Shown one piece after another: positions 20,343 to 31,417 of a stretch of DNA of 64,000 nucleotides. Position numbers and translations under genes: made by a program. Origin of the DNA: JBBRZM01 sp963813635 (lineage in GTDB: Bacteria > Actinomycetota > Acidimicrobiia > IMCC26256 > JBBRZM01); the NCBI GenBank assembly GCA_963813635.1, contig CAWEZO010000012.1:1-64000 (forward strand), given 5' to 3'. The number at the start of each line of letters is the position of its first letter. Position 1 is the first letter of the stretch. Under the pieces are notes generated by a model. It made no database searches. It saw only the letters and a program-made list of their open reading frames with translations, and was not told where the DNA came from.

Positions 20343-20459
20343 CTCACAAGATGCCGTGCTCGCTCGCGGCGGTGTCAGGGATCGACTGAAGGACATCCCC
20401 ATGTTCGACTCCAAGATACGGACCTTGTCCGTAGCTCGTTCCCGGACGACGGAATCCTT

Positions 20460-20520
20460 CATTCTTGCGTCAACAGCCGGGGTGACATCCCGGATTGCGA
20501 CGCAAGAATGGAATGCATTC
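20460..20520. promoter_or_regulatory. inverted repeat with cluster A half-sites, site f
   Basis: Perfect 12-bp inverted repeat CATTCTTGCGTC (20460-20471) and GACGCAAGAATG (20499-20510), followed directly by the palindrome GAATGCATTC (20511-20520). Each arm contains the AAGAATG half-site of cluster A. It lies about 120 bp upstream of the lipoprotein hydrolase start. Confidence 0.5.
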
Positions 20521-20933
20521 ACCGTTGAAAATGATCTTCTCCCCAAGGAGAGGTCTGAGCGGCGAACATAGTTGTCACCTGGACCCGGGGCCGTTGCGCC
20601 CGAATCCCGCCGGGTCCCGCGACGAGCACGGCATTCTCGGAGGTGAAGTCGAGCAGCTGTTCGGGCACCTCGGGCGTCACGTCCTTCCAGGGCACGCTCT
20701 CGGCAACGCTCTCATCGTCCGACCGGCCCCACCGAGTTGTTCCCCCCAGACCCGCGAGAGATCGCCGAGGCATCGCAGCCGGCGCGGGATCTGACCGTTG
20801 CGTCGCCAAGGTGTTCCAGGATGCAGGAGACGAGGAATCGCCGGCTGTGACCCTGGCGATCCGGGCGAGCCGGTGGGAGGATGCGCGCCGCGCATACGCG
20901 GGTCTGCGTTTCCCGACCCGAGGAACCCACTGG
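20521..20933. other. no recognisable gene
   Basis: Open frames on both strands are uninformative. An open frame runs in phase into the following monooxygenase-like gene from 20643, but its sequence (many Ser, Arg, Pro) resembles no domain. I see no RNA gene or terminator. Confidence 0.4.
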
Positions 20934-21284
20934 ATGATTCTGATCGTCGCAAAGAACCCGGTACGACCTAAGTACGCCGACAACTGGCCACAACTCGTGG
21001 AAGCCTTCACCACCGCCACCCGTGCCGAGCCGGGCAACGTCTGCTTCGATTGGTACCGCAGCGTTGACGATCCCAACGTCTACGTACTCGTCGAGGCGTT
21101 CGAAGACGCTGCGGCGGGTGAAGCCCATGTCAACTCGGAGCACTTCAAGGCCGCAGGGAAGCAACTGTCACAGATGCTCGCCGGCGTGCCGGACATCGTC
21201 CATGTCGAGGTCCCCGGTGGGTGGTCGCGGATGGCTGAAGTCCAGGCCGACGCCTCTGACAAACAGAGCCTTCCCGAGGGCTAA
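20934..21284 (+). CDS. antibiotic biosynthesis monooxygenase (ABM) domain protein
   Basis: Intact 116-aa YgiN-like protein with a ferredoxin-like ABM fold. It runs MILIVAKNPVRPKYADNW...EPGNVCFDWYRSVDDPNVYVLVEAFED...HVNSEHFKA. The start is ATG 20934, which follows a GAGGAA. Such small dimeric proteins oxidise quinols or detoxify aldehydes, and many have no known role. It is convergent with the P450 gene that ends 73 bp downstream. Confidence 0.8.
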   Translation: MILIVAKNPVRPKYADNWPQLVEAFTTATRAEPGNVCFDWYRSVDDPNVYVLVEAFEDAAAGEAHVNSEHFKAAGKQLSQMLAGVPDIVHVEVPGGWSRMAEVQADASDKQSLPEG

Positions 21285-21357
21285 CCGTGTCGTCGTGCCG
21301 ACGACACATCAAGCAGCGGCGGGGTTGGGCGTACGTGATGCGCTTGTATGTCGTCAC

Positions 21358-22649
21358 TCATCGGACTGAGCGCGGTTCGAACTCGAGGTGCAGGCGGCTG
21401 ACACCGCGCAGGATGTAGGTCGGCACGTAGTCGTAGCGGCGGGCGCCGGCGGGGCCGTGCTCCTTCTCGGAGATCCTGATGTCGTCCATCCGGTCGAGCA
21501 GTCGCTCGATGGTGATGCGTCCCTCGGCGCGCGCGAGCGGGGCACCGGGGCAGGTGTGGGCGCCGTGGCCGAACGCGAGGTGCTGGCGCGCGTTGGCGCG
21601 CTCGACCTCGAAGTCGGTGGGATGCTCGAAGCGGCCGGGATCGCGGTTCGCGGCTCCGTTGACGACCATGACGGTGGTGCCCGCGGGGATCGTGACGCCG
21701 CCGAGCTCCGTCGTCACGCGCGCGAGCCGGAAGTCGCCCTTCACCGGGCTCTCGATGCGCAGGCACTCCTCGACGAAGTTCGGGATGAGCTCACGGTGCT
21801 CGCGCAGCAGCTGCTGGAGCTCCTGGTCGTCGCCGATGCGCTGCAGCGCGGTGCCGAAGAGGCGCACGGTCGTCTCCTGACCGGCCGCGAAGAGGTTGGC
21901 GGCGATGCGCGCGACGTCGATGGCCTCGGGGATCGAGCCGTCGGGGAACGTCGCGGTCGCCATGCCGGTCATCACGTCGTCGCGCGGGTCGCGCCGGCGG
22001 TCCTCGACGTACGCGGTGAACTGCTCGTAGAGGAACTCGAGCGGGTTGTGCGCGAGCGCCTCGTCGCCGGTGCCGCCGACGGTGCCGGTCTCGCTCGCTC
22101 GGCCCGGCACCGAGCCGCTCGCGAAACAGCTCGTGGTCGCTCTCCGGTACGCCGAGCAGGTCGGCGACGACGAGCATGGCGAACGGCTGGCCGTACCCGC
22201 GGATGAACTCGCCGTCGCCGCGGTCGATGAACTCGTCGATCTGGCGGTCGGCGAGCCGCCACATGAACTCCTCGTTCTCGCGCAGACGCTTCGGCGTGAT
22301 CAGGCGCATGAGCAGCGCGCGGTGCGCGGTGTGGATCGGCGGGTCGAAGGTGAGCAGCTGGTCGCTCATCGGCAGCTCGTCGCGGTGCTGCTCGATGAGC
22401 GCACTGACGTCGTCGCCCTCGAGCGGCACGGGGAAACCGGGGAACGGCCCGGTCGGCGAGTTGCACGACGAGAACGTGTCGGTGTCGTTGTAGACCGCGA
22501 TCGCTTCGTCGTACCCGGTCACCATCATCACGTCGTGGTGCGCGCTCGCGCTGCACCGGGCACTGCGCGCGCAGCCAGTCGAAGTACGGGTACGGGTCGG
22601 CGACGAGCTCGTCGCCGCGGAAGAAGTCGATCGCGTCGTAGTCGGTCAC
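21358..22649 (-). CDS. cytochrome P450, frameshifted
   Basis: About 430 aa. The heme-binding loop is FGHGAHTCPGAPLAR with Cys as axial ligand. The I-helix reads FAAGQETTVRLF and the ExxR helix is EECLRIESP. It begins at GTG 22649 with MTDYDAIDFFRGDELVADPYPYFDWLRAQ. Frameshifts lie near 22545 and 22095. It is a close paralog of the intact P450 at 38946-40232, sharing for example FSSCNS, FPVPLEGDDVS and LLMRLITPKRL. It is divergent from the acyl-CoA dehydrogenase gene, with a cluster B operator between them. Confidence 0.9.
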
Positions 22650-22670
22650 GGCCCGTATCGATAGCAGGCG

Positions 22671-22688
22671 TTGTACCGGTCGGTCCAA
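22671..22688. promoter_or_regulatory. cluster B operator, site 1
   Basis: TTGTACCGGTCGGTCCAA, one mismatch from the palindrome TTGTACCGnnCGGTACAA. It lies in the 51-bp gap between the divergent P450 and acyl-CoA dehydrogenase genes. Confidence 0.65.
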
Positions 22689-22700
22689 TAGGATCCGCCC

Positions 22701-23851
22701 GTGGACTTCTCGCTCACCGAGCCGGAACGCGATCTGGTCGGCCTCTGCCGCGAGTTCGCGCAGAAGGAGATCGCCGGCGCGTGCCCCGCTGGCGTGGGAG
22801 GAGGCGCGGTGCCCGACCGACCTGCTCCGCGAGATGGGTGCGTTGGGCCTGCTCGGCATGCTGATCCCCGAGCAGTGGGGCGGCATCGGCATGTCGACGG
22901 TCGGCTTCGTCGCCGCGATGGAGCAGATCGGCCTGGCCGACCAGTCGGTGGCCGCCGCGTGGCAGGCGCACGTGACCATCGGTTCGTTGCCGCTGTACCT
23001 CTTCGGCACCGACGCGCAGCGCGAGCGTTGGCTGCGACCGTTGGCCGAGGGACGCGTCCTCGGCGCGTTCGGTCTGACCGAGCCCGACGCCGGTTCCGAC
23101 GCGCGCGGCATCCGCACGCGGGCGGAGCGGCGCGACGGTGGCTGGCTGATCAACGGGCGCAAGACGTTCATCTCCAACGCCGGCACCGACATGTCGTTCG
23201 GCGTGACGCTGCTGGCCCGCACCGAGTCGGGCGACGGGGAGCGCGCCGACGTTCGCGAGCTTCGTCGTGGAGAAGGACACCGCCGGCTTCACCATGGGCC
23301 CGAAGATGCGCGGCATCGGCTGGCGCGGTCTCGACACCGCGAGCTGTTCTTCGACGACGTCTGGGTCGCCGACGATCACCTCGTCGGCGATCCGGCGATG
23401 GGGCTCAGCCAGTTCCTGCGGCACGCTCGAGGTCGGGCGCATCTCGATCGCCGCGTTGTCGCTCAGCCTGACCCAGGCCGTGCTCGACCTGGCGATCGAC
23501 TACGCCCGGCAGCGCGAGCAGTTCGGCCAGCCCATCTCGAAGTTCCAGGCGATCCAGTTCAAGCTCGCCGACATCGCGACCGAGCTCGAGGCGGCGCGGT
23601 GGCTCACGTATCGCGCCGCGTCCCTGCGCGACACCGGGCAACCGTTCCTCAAGGAAGCGTCGATGGCGAAGCTGAAGGCCAGTCGCCTCGCGGTGTCGGC
23701 GGCGTCGGAGGCCGTCCAGATCCACGGCGGCCTCGGCTACATGCTCGAGTCACCGGTGGCCCGCTTCTACTGCGACGCGAAGGTGCTCGAGATCGGCGAA
23801 GGCACCAACGAGATCCAGCACCTCGTGATCGCGCGCGCCCTCGGCTGCTGA
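22701..23851 (+). CDS. acyl-CoA dehydrogenase, frameshifted
   Basis: Flavin acyl-CoA dehydrogenase of about 383 aa from GTG 22701 (MDFSLTEPERDL). Signatures are LGAFGLTEPDAGSD (FAD/substrate loop), WLINGRKTFISNAG and the C-terminal IHGGLGYMLESPVARFYCDAKVLEIGEGTNEIQ. The position of the catalytic Glu in medium- and short-chain enzymes falls in the last of these. Four or five frameshifts (near 22790, 23255, 23345 and 23425) are needed to read it through. It carries out the alpha,beta-dehydrogenation of an acyl-CoA in cluster B. Confidence 0.85.
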
Positions 23852-23853
23852 CG

Positions 23854-25820
23854 TCAGACGCGCGCGAGGCGGCGGATCGCGTCGGCGATGTCGTCGCGGT
23901 CGGGCAGCCACGCGCGTTCGAGGTCGGGCGCGTACGGCGGAGGAGTCGGCGCGGCGCCGATCCGTTCGATCGGCGCGTCGAGGTCCCAGAAGCCGTCGCG
24001 CGCGACGGTCGCCGCGATCTCGGCGCCGATGCCGAACGGGACGACGGCCTCGTGCGCGATCAGGAGCCGGCTCGTCTTGTGCACCGACTCGAGGATCGGC
24101 GCCATGTCGAGCGGCGCGACGGTGCGCAGGTCGATCACCTCGACGGAGATGCCTTCGCCGGCGAGGCGCTCGGCCGCGGCGACCGCCTCGTGCACCATCC
24201 GCGAGACCGACACGACGGTGACGTCGGTTCCGGGGCGCACGACGGCCGACGTGCCGATCGGGAGGATGTGGTCGGCCGGCGGCTGCGGTCCCTTCATGCC
24301 GTAGAGCAGCCGGTTCTCGATGAACACGACCGGGTTCGGGTCCTGGATCGCGGCGCGCAGCAACCCGTACGTGTCGGCCGGCGTCGACGGCATGACGACG
24401 GTCAGCCCGGGGATGTGCGCGAGCAGCGCCTCGAGGCTCTGCGAGTGCTGGCTTCCCGAGGAGCGCCCCGCGCCGAACTGCGTCCGCACGGTCAGCGCCA
24501 TCTGCGCGGCGCCGCCGGTCATGAACGGCAGCTTCGCGGCCTGGTTGAGCAGCTGGTCGAGACAGACGCCGATGAAGTCGAGGTACATCAGCTCGACGAC
24601 CGGGCGCATGCCCGCCATCGCGGCGCCGACGCCGAGGCCGACGATCGCGCTCTCGGAGATCGGCGTGTCGCGGACGCGATCGCCGAAGCGGTCGTGCAGG
24701 CCGCGCGTCAGGCCGAACACGTTGCCGCCGGCCGCGACGTCGATCCCCGCGACGAACACGCGCTCGTCGCCGGCGAGCTCCGCTTCGAGCGCGGCCCGGA
24801 TCGCGTCCATGGTGCGGAACACCGGGGCATCGGCGGCCGGCGCCGGCGGCTCGGCGCGTTCGGGTCGCGGGCGGGTGACGAAGTCGGTCAGCGTGGCGGC
24901 CGCCGGCGCCGCCAACCGCCGCGCCGCCTCGACGGCTTCGTCGAGCTCGCGCGCGACCGACGACTGCATGGCTTCGAGCGTGTCGTCGGCGACGCCCGCC
25001 GATCGGAGCCGGCGCGCGTTGACGAGCAGCGGGTCGCGCGCTTCCCACTCCCGCACTTCGTCGGGCGATCGGTAGCGCTGCGGGTCGCCTTCGTAGTGAC
25101 CGTGCCAGCGGTAGGTGGCGGCCTCGACGACGACGGGACCGCGTCCGGCGCGAGTCGCCTCGACCACCGTCGTGCATCGCGGCCGCGGTCGCGACGACGT
25201 CGTTGCCGTCGACCGCGACGTAGTCGACGCCGTAGCCCGCGGCGCGCCGCTCGAGCGGCGCCGCGTGCTGGGCCGATGCCGGCGAGAACTCGGCGTAGCC
25301 GTTGTTCTCGCAGAAGAAGATCACCGGCAGCTGCCAGACCGCGGCGAGGTTGATCGCTTCGTGGAAGGTGCCGTGCGCCACCGCGCCGTCGCCGAAGAAC
25401 GCCACCGCGACGCTGCCGTCGCGTCGCAGCTGCGCCGCGGTCGCGGCACCCGCCGCGATCGGCAGGCCGGCCGCCACGATCCCGTTGGCGCCGAAGATGC
25501 CGATCGTCGGATCGGCGATGTGCATCGAGCCGCCGCGCCCGCGGTTCGTGCCCTGCGTCCTTGGCCATCAGCTCGGCGAACATCCCGAGCGGGTCGAGAC
25601 CCTTCGCGAGGCAGTGGCCGTGGCCGCGATGGGTCGACGTGATCACGTCGGTCGGGCCGAGCGGCCAGCACGCGCCCACGGCCGACGCCTCCTGCCCGAT
25701 CGACAGGTGCACGAAGCCCGGTACCTCGCCGTCGCGGTAGAGCGCGGCCACGCGCTCCTCGAACCCGCGGATCACGAGCATCCGCCGATGCATCTCGAGG
25801 AGGTCGGCGTCGGTGAACAT
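23854..25820 (-). CDS. fused E1 alpha-beta of a two-oxoacid dehydrogenase, frameshifted
   Basis: One gene of about 655 aa combines both halves of a thiamine-diphosphate dehydrogenase. The alpha part has HRGHGH, GRGGSMHIADP and the TPP motif GDGAVAHGTFHEAINLAAVWQLPVIFF ending in ENN, written in parts here. The beta part has TPISESAIVGLGVGAAM and the C-terminal region of transketolase-like beta subunits. Frameshifts near 25555 and 25170 lie within the alpha half; the alpha-beta junction reads without a stop, so the fusion seems real. No E2 gene is adjacent. Substrate could be pyruvate, acetoin or a branched 2-oxoacid. Confidence 0.8.
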
Positions 25821-25830
25821 GAACCGTGTA

Positions 25831-25848
25831 TTGTACTGGTCGGTACAA
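25831..25848. promoter_or_regulatory. cluster B operator, site 2
   Basis: TTGTACTGGTCGGTACAA, one mismatch from the palindrome. It lies between the divergent E1 gene (start 25820) and the SDR gene (start 25867). On the minus strand a TACAAT -10-like hexamer overlaps its end. Confidence 0.7.
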
Positions 25849-25866
25849 ACCGGACGGGGAAGGGCG

Positions 25867-26648
25867 ATGCCCGATCAGATCGACATCCCCGCGTCCTTCG
25901 CCGGCGCCGCGGACGTGACCGGGAAGCGGGTGGTGATCACCGGCGCCAGCCGGGGGCTCGGTCGGTTGCTCGCGCACGCGTTCTCGCAGGGCGGCGCGCG
26001 GGTGGCGCTCGTGGCGCGGACCGAGACCGACCTCAAGGCGGTCGCCGAGGAGCTGCCCGGGACCGTCGCTCGTGCTCAGCGGCGACGTGACCGACGAGGA
26101 GTTCAACGAGGCGGTCGCCGACGCCACCGTGGCCGAATGGGGTGGCGTCGACGTCTGGATCTGCAACGCGGGGATCTCGCCCATCGTGGCCGGACCGCGC
26201 GAGACCGATCCGTCGGTCTGGCGCGAGATCCTCGACGTGAACCTCACCGGCGCGTTCCTCGGCGCCCGCGCCGCGGCCCGGGTGATGCGCGACGGCGGGC
26301 GACTGATCTTCACCGGCTCGGTCCTCGGGGAACGGCCGCGCGAAGGGCTCACCGCGTACAGCGCGTCGAAGGCCGGCCTCGTCGGCATGGCGAAGGGTCT
26401 CGCGCTCGATCTCGCGTCCGTCGGGCATCACCGTGAACGTCGTCGCTCCGGGGTGGTTCGACTCGCCGTTGGCCGAGCGGTGGAAGAACAGCCCCGAGCT
26501 CGAAGCCGGCGTGCTCGGGCACACCGCGCAACGGCGCTGGGGCGCGTCCACCGACCTCGCCGGCGCGTACCAGTTCCTCGCCTCCGACGCGTCGGCGTTC
26601 GTCACCGGCACCGTGCTCAACGTCGACGGCGGGTACCTGCTCGTATGA
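25867..26648 (+). CDS. short-chain dehydrogenase/reductase, frameshifted
   Basis: SDR of about 260 aa. It has TGASRGLG (cofactor loop), NAGISP, the Ser in FTGSVLG and YSASKAG (YxxxK). It ends NVDGGYLLV. Frameshifts near 26070 and 26427 interrupt it. The start is ATG 25867. It is the first gene of an SDR-SDR-ligase operon; the next SDR starts inside its stop codon (ATGA). Confidence 0.85.
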
Positions 26649-27397
26649 GCGACGCGCGATCGACGCGTCGTCGCGATCACCGGCGCGGGCGGAACGCTCG
26701 GCGCCGCGCTGTCGCAGCCAGTTCGCGGGCGAACCCGACACCGATGTCGTGCTGAGCGACGTCAGCGCGGACGTCGCTCGACGCCACCGTGAACGGCTTG
26801 CCGGAGCGTCGGGGCGCGGTCGAGACGTTGCTGGCCGACGTGGGCGAGATCGCGGAGGTCGAAGCCGTCGTCGGCCTGGCGGTGGAGCGCTTCGGCCGGC
26901 TCGACGTGCTGATCAGCAACGCCGGGGTGCTCTCCCCGAACGGTCGCATCCACAACCTGACGACCGAGGACTGGGAGCGCGCGTTCCGGGTCAACGTCCT
27001 CGGCGCCGTCAACGGCATCCGGGCCGCGGTGCCCGTCATGCGCGCGCAGCAGTCCGGGTCGATCGTCCTCACGGCCTCGGTCTCCGGTCTCACCGCGTGG
27101 TCGCACGCCGCGCCGTACTGCGCGACGAAGGCGGCCGTGATCCAGCTCGCGAAGGTCGCGGCGGTCGAGTACGCGCGCGACGGGATACGCGTCAACTGCG
27201 TGTGCCCGGGGACGTTCCGCTCGGGGATCCACGCGGACCTCCCGCCGGAGGCGATCGACGCGATCGCGGCCAAGCATCCGCTCGGGCTGGGAACCGCCGC
27301 CGACCTCGTGGGCGCCTACTCGTACCTCGCGAGCGACGCGTCCCGCTGGACGACCGGGTCGGCGATCGTGGTCGACGGCGGCTACGCGGCGCCGTAG
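26645..27397 (+). CDS. short-chain dehydrogenase/reductase, frameshifted
   Basis: Second SDR of the operon, about 250 aa. The N-terminal ITGAGGTLGAAL is recovered only by crossing frameshifts near 26670, 26720 and 26775. From 26789 on it reads cleanly: SNAGVLSP, ASVSGL and YCATKAAV (YxxxK), ending IVVDGGYAAP. It overlaps the first SDR gene by four bases, which implies coupled expression. Two successive SDRs suggest oxidation of two alcohols, or one dehydrogenase and one reductase. Confidence 0.8.
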
Positions 27398-27407
27398 GGG
27401 GTCCCGT

Positions 27408-28956
27408 GTGAGCGACGCGCCGCCGATGCAGCCGGACATGAGCTGGTTCGGAGTGCTCGAGCACCACGCGCGCCGCACGCCGAGCAAGCCGCTCGCGGTC
27501 TTCGGCGACGAGATCGTCACCTACGGCGAGATGGCCGACGCGGGCGGCCGCGCTCGCGGCCGGGCTGCACGAACGCGGCGTCGGCGCCGGCGACGTCGTC
27601 GGGCTGCTCTCGTACAACTGCATCGAGTTCCTGGAGACGATCTTCGCCGCGAACTACCTCGGCGCGATCGCGATGCCGATCAACTGGCGGCTCGCCGCGC
27701 CGGAGCTGCGGTACATCCTCGACCACTCCGAGGCGCGCGCGCTGGTGTGCGACGACGCGCTCATCGATCTCGCGAACGAGGCGACGAACGGCATGGAGCG
27801 CGACCTCGTCCGGGTGTGCATCGCGCGACCGGCTCCCGACGGGTGGACGCGCGCTCGCCGATCTCCGGGCGGCGTCGAGCGTCCCGGCGCGCGTGCGCCG
27901 CGGCCGGCGACGACGTCCACCGGCTGATGTACACGTCGGGGACCACCGGGCGCCCGAAGGGCGTCATGATCACCCACGCCAACCTGGCGTGGAAGAACCT
28001 CGCGCACATCATCGAGTTCGGCTTCACCAGCGCCGACCTCGGGCTCGCCTGCGGGCCGCTGTACCACGTCGGCGCGCTCGACCTCACGACGACGTCGCTG
28101 ATCGCCGCGGGCGCGACGACCATCATCCATCGCGTGTTCGACGCGGCCGACGTCGTCGACGAGATCGAGCGGTCGCGGGTGACCACGGTGTGGCTCGCGC
28201 CGGCGATGGTCAACGCGATCATGGCGCTGCCCGACATCGAACAGCGCGACCTCTCGTCGGTGCGGTTGGTCATCAACGGCGGCGAGAAGATGCCGATCCC
28301 GCTCATCGAGCGGATCCAGCGGACGTTCCCGTCGGCGTGGTTCGCCGACGCGTACGGCCTCACCGAGACGGTCTCGGGCGACACGTTCCTCGACCGCGAC
28401 AGCATCGTGCGCAAGCTCGGCAGCGTCGGCCGTCCGTGCCTGTACCTCGAGCTCGACATCTGGGACGAACACGGAGCCTCGGTGCCCGCCGGGCGAACGC
28501 GGCGAGGTCGTGCTGCGCGGCCCGAAGGTGTTCAAGGGCTACTGGCGCGACCCCGACGCGACCGAGGCGGCGTTCGCCGGCGGCTGGTTCCACACCGGCG
28601 ACATCGGCGTGAAGGACGACGACGGGTACCTCTACATCGTCGATCGGCTCAAGGACATGATCGTGTCCGGCGGTGAGAACATCGCCAGCTCCGAGGTCGA
28701 GCGCGTGCTCTACGAGCACGAGTCGGTCGTCGAGGCCGCCGTCGTCGGGCGTCCCGACGATCGATGGGGCGAGGTCCCGGTCGCCTACGTCGTCGTGCGC
28801 GCGGCCGCGACGACGACCCCCGAGGAGCTCGTCGAGCACTGCCGCGGGCAGCTCGCGCGCTTCAAGGTCCCGAAGCACGTGGTGTTCGTCGACGCGCTCC
28901 CGCGGAACCCGTCGGGCAAGGTCCTGAAGCGAGAGCTGCGCGACCGATCATCCTGA
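27408..28956 (+). CDS. AMP-dependent acyl-CoA ligase, frameshifted
   Basis: ANL-superfamily ligase of about 515 aa from GTG 27408 (MSDAPPMQPDMSWFG). It has MYTSGTTGRPKGVMITH, YGLTETVSGD, FHTGDIG and NPSGKVLKRELR with the catalytic Lys. Frameshifts near 27545, 27850 and 28497 split it. Its stop overlaps the convergent SDR by nine bases. It activates the acid that enters, or is formed within, the cluster B pathway. Confidence 0.85.
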
Positions 28957-29869
28957 GCAGCAGGTGCGCCATGAACGTCGGCCGACCAGTGCCATGAGGT
29001 CGGCCGGGACGTAGTACCCGGTCTCGTCGTTGATCGTCGCCCAGTTGCTCGGCGACGTCCTCGATCGTCGGCTCCGGCGTCGGCGTGGACGTAGCCCTCG
29101 GTCGAGGCGATGAAGATGCGCGCGAAGCGACCGGCGCCGGCGGCGTAGATCTCGCCGCTGACCGGGCAGTCCTCGTGGGCGAGGAACGCGACCATCGGTG
29201 CGACGAGCTCCGGCGACATCGGCGTCGGGCCGAGCCGGCGCGTCGACTCGTCGTCGGCCGGCCGGCCATGCGCGTGAACGCCGCGGGTGCGATGAGGTTG
29301 ACCTTGATGCCGTGCGCGGCGCCGGCGGTCGTGAGGCTGCGCGTGAGTCCGATGACGGCCGCCTTGGCGGTGGCGTAGGAGAGGTTGTCGGGCAGTCCGA
29401 AGATCCCCGTGGACGTCGTCATGACGATGCGGCCGTAGCCCTGTTCGACCATGTGCGGCCATGCGGCGCGGGTGGTGTTGAACGACCCGCCGACGTGCAC
29501 GGCGAGGTGCCGCGCGAGGTTGTCGGCGTCGGCTTCCGGAAAGCCCGCCCATCGGATGATGCCGGCGTTGTTGATCAGGATGTCGAGGCGTCCGAACTGC
29601 TCGACCGCCGCGTCGACGAGCGCCTGTGCGCCGGCCGCCGTGGCCACGTCGCTGCTGTCGGCGATCGCGACGCCGCCGGCGGCGACGATCTCGGCGGCGA
29701 CGGCGGACGCCGGTTCGGCGTCCGCGCCGACGCCCTCCATCGAGCCGCCGAGGTCGTTGACGACGACGCTGGCGCCCCGGTCGGCGAGCAGGAGCGCATG
29801 GGCCCGGCCGATCCCGCGTCCCGCGCCCGTGACGACCGCGACGCGCCCCTCGAAGCTGTGCTCGTCCAC
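28948..29869 (-). CDS. SDR, multifunctional-enzyme-2-like dehydrogenase, frameshifted
   Basis: Longer SDR of about 305 aa. It has TGAGRGIGRAHALLLADRGA, VVNDLGG, NNAGIIRW and YATAKAAVIG (YxxxK). The C-terminal extension EIYAAGAGRFARIFIASTEG is typical of the (3R)-hydroxyacyl-CoA dehydrogenase domain of peroxisomal-type multifunctional enzymes. Frameshifts lie near 29275, 29090 and 29055. The true 3' end, ETGYYVPADLMALVG, reaches a stop at 28948. The start is GTG 29869. A cluster B operator lies just upstream. Confidence 0.8.
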
Positions 29870-29890
29870 CCGGACACCCTTCAGCGCGGT

Positions 29891-29908
29891 GTGTACCGAC
29901 CAGTCACT
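29891..29908. promoter_or_regulatory. cluster B operator, site 3
   Basis: GTGTACCGACCAGTCACT, the weakest of the five matches in its second half. A TATACT hexamer starts at its last base (29908-29913) and would be the -10 box of the enoyl-CoA hydratase/TetR transcript. Confidence 0.55.
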
Positions 29909-29947
29909 ATACTTTTGGGCCTCGTGCCTCGACGCGGGAGCGCTCGG

Positions 29948-30735
29948 TTGTCCGCCGTCCTGTACTCGTCCTCCGACCGCATCGGCGTCATCACCCTCAA
30001 CCGCCCCGAGGCGCGCAACGCGGTCGATCGCGAGATGGCGCTCGGCCTCGAGGCCGCCGTGGACCGCCTGGAGGACGATCCCGAGGTCTGGGTCGGGGTC
30101 CTGTGCGCGAACACCGCGGACCAGGCGCGCCCCGTCTTCTGCGCGGGCGCCGACCTCAAGGTCATCAGGGAGACGGGTTCCGCCGCGACGCTCGACACCG
30201 AGCGGGGCGGGTTCGGCGGGTTCGTGTACCGCGAGCGCACGAAGCCGATCGTGGTCGCCGTCGACGGTCTGGCGACCGCGGGCGGTCTCGAGATCGTCCT
30301 CGCGGCGGACGTCGTCGTGGCGACGTCCCGGTCGGCGTTCGGGCTCGCGGAGGTTCGGCGCAACCTGATCGCCGCGGCCGGCGGGCTGTTCCGGCTCCCG
30401 CGCGCGATCGGTCGGGCGCCGGCGATGGACGCCATCCTCACCGGTGAGCCGATCGACGCTCGTCGCGCGTTCGACCTCGGACTCGTGAGCCGGCTGGTCG
30501 AGCCGGGCGCCGCGCTCGACGAGGCACTCCGCGTCGCGCGGCAGATCGTCTCGGCGGCTCCGCTCGCGGTGCGGGCCAGCCGGCGCGTGGTCCTCGCCGG
30601 CCGCGAACGAGCACGACGACACGCTGCAGACAGGTCTCGAGGGACTTGCTGGACGAGCTGCTCGCGTCAGAGGACGCGAGCGAAGGGCTGCTGGCCTTCG
30701 CCGAGAAGCGCGCGCCGCAGTGGCAAGGTCGCTGA
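29948..30735 (+). CDS. enoyl-CoA hydratase/isomerase, frameshifted
   Basis: Crotonase-fold protein of about 262 aa. It shows IGVITLNRPEARNAVD, FCAGADLKVI (oxyanion hole), DGLATAGGLEIVLAADVVVA and AIGRAPAMDAILTGEPI. TTG at 29948 follows a GGGAG with seven-base spacing; GTG 29924 is an alternative. Two frameshifts near 30608 and 30650 affect the C-terminus, which ends FAEKRAPQWQGR at 30735. The TetR gene follows after 33 bp, so the two are likely cotranscribed. Confidence 0.85.
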
Positions 30736-30768
30736 TGCGCGTGCGCCGCCGAGGTACCGTCGGAGCCG

Positions 30769-31408
30769 ATGCCGCGAACCGCAGCGAGCGACGAGCCCCG
30801 ACGCAGCGCGAAGTGGAAGGCGCGTCGCGACGTGATCGTCGACACGTCGGCGCAGGTCTTCGCGCGACGCGGCTACCACGCCACGGGCATCGCGGAGCTG
30901 TGCGAGGTCAACGGTCTCGGCAAGGGCGCCTTCTACTACTACATCGAGTCGAAGGAGGAGCTCCTCGCCGCGATCCACGATCGTGTGATGGACGAGGTGA
31001 TGCTCGGCGCCGATCGCGTCGCCGAGGCGGGCGGGTCACCGTCCGCGCAGCTGGCGATGCTGGGCGACGAGCTGCTCGACGTCATCCACCGCTATCCCGA
31101 TCACGTCTGGGTCTTCCTCCACGAGTTCCCGGCGCTCACCGACGAACGCGCCGAGCAGTTCCGCGTGCGCCGGCGGGAGTACGAGCGACGGGTCGAGGCG
31201 GTCCTGCAGGCCGGCATCGATTCCGGCGAGTTCCGCGACATCGACCCGAGGCTCACGGCGTTCGCGTGGCTCGGCATGCACAACTACACGTACCTGTGGC
31301 TCAAGGCCGGGCGGCCGCGTGTCGGCGCGCGACGTGGCGAAGCCGTTCGCCGACATCTTCATCCGGGGGATCGCCACCGACGCGACGCTACGGAGCGCCG
31401 TCGCGTAG
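30769..31408 (+). CDS. TetR family regulator of cluster B, frameshifted
   Basis: About 212 aa from ATG 30769. The helix-turn-helix is in VFARRGYHATGIAELCEVNGLGKGAFYYYIESKEELL, here shortened to its ends: FARRGYHATG and GKGAFYYYIESK. One frameshift near 31320 restores the C-terminus RDVAKPFADIFIRGIATDATL. It is embedded in cluster B and lies downstream of operator site 3, so it is the obvious candidate repressor for the five TTGTACCGnnCGGTACAA sites and would autoregulate. Confidence 0.8.
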
Positions 31409-31417
31409 GCCTGCGAA

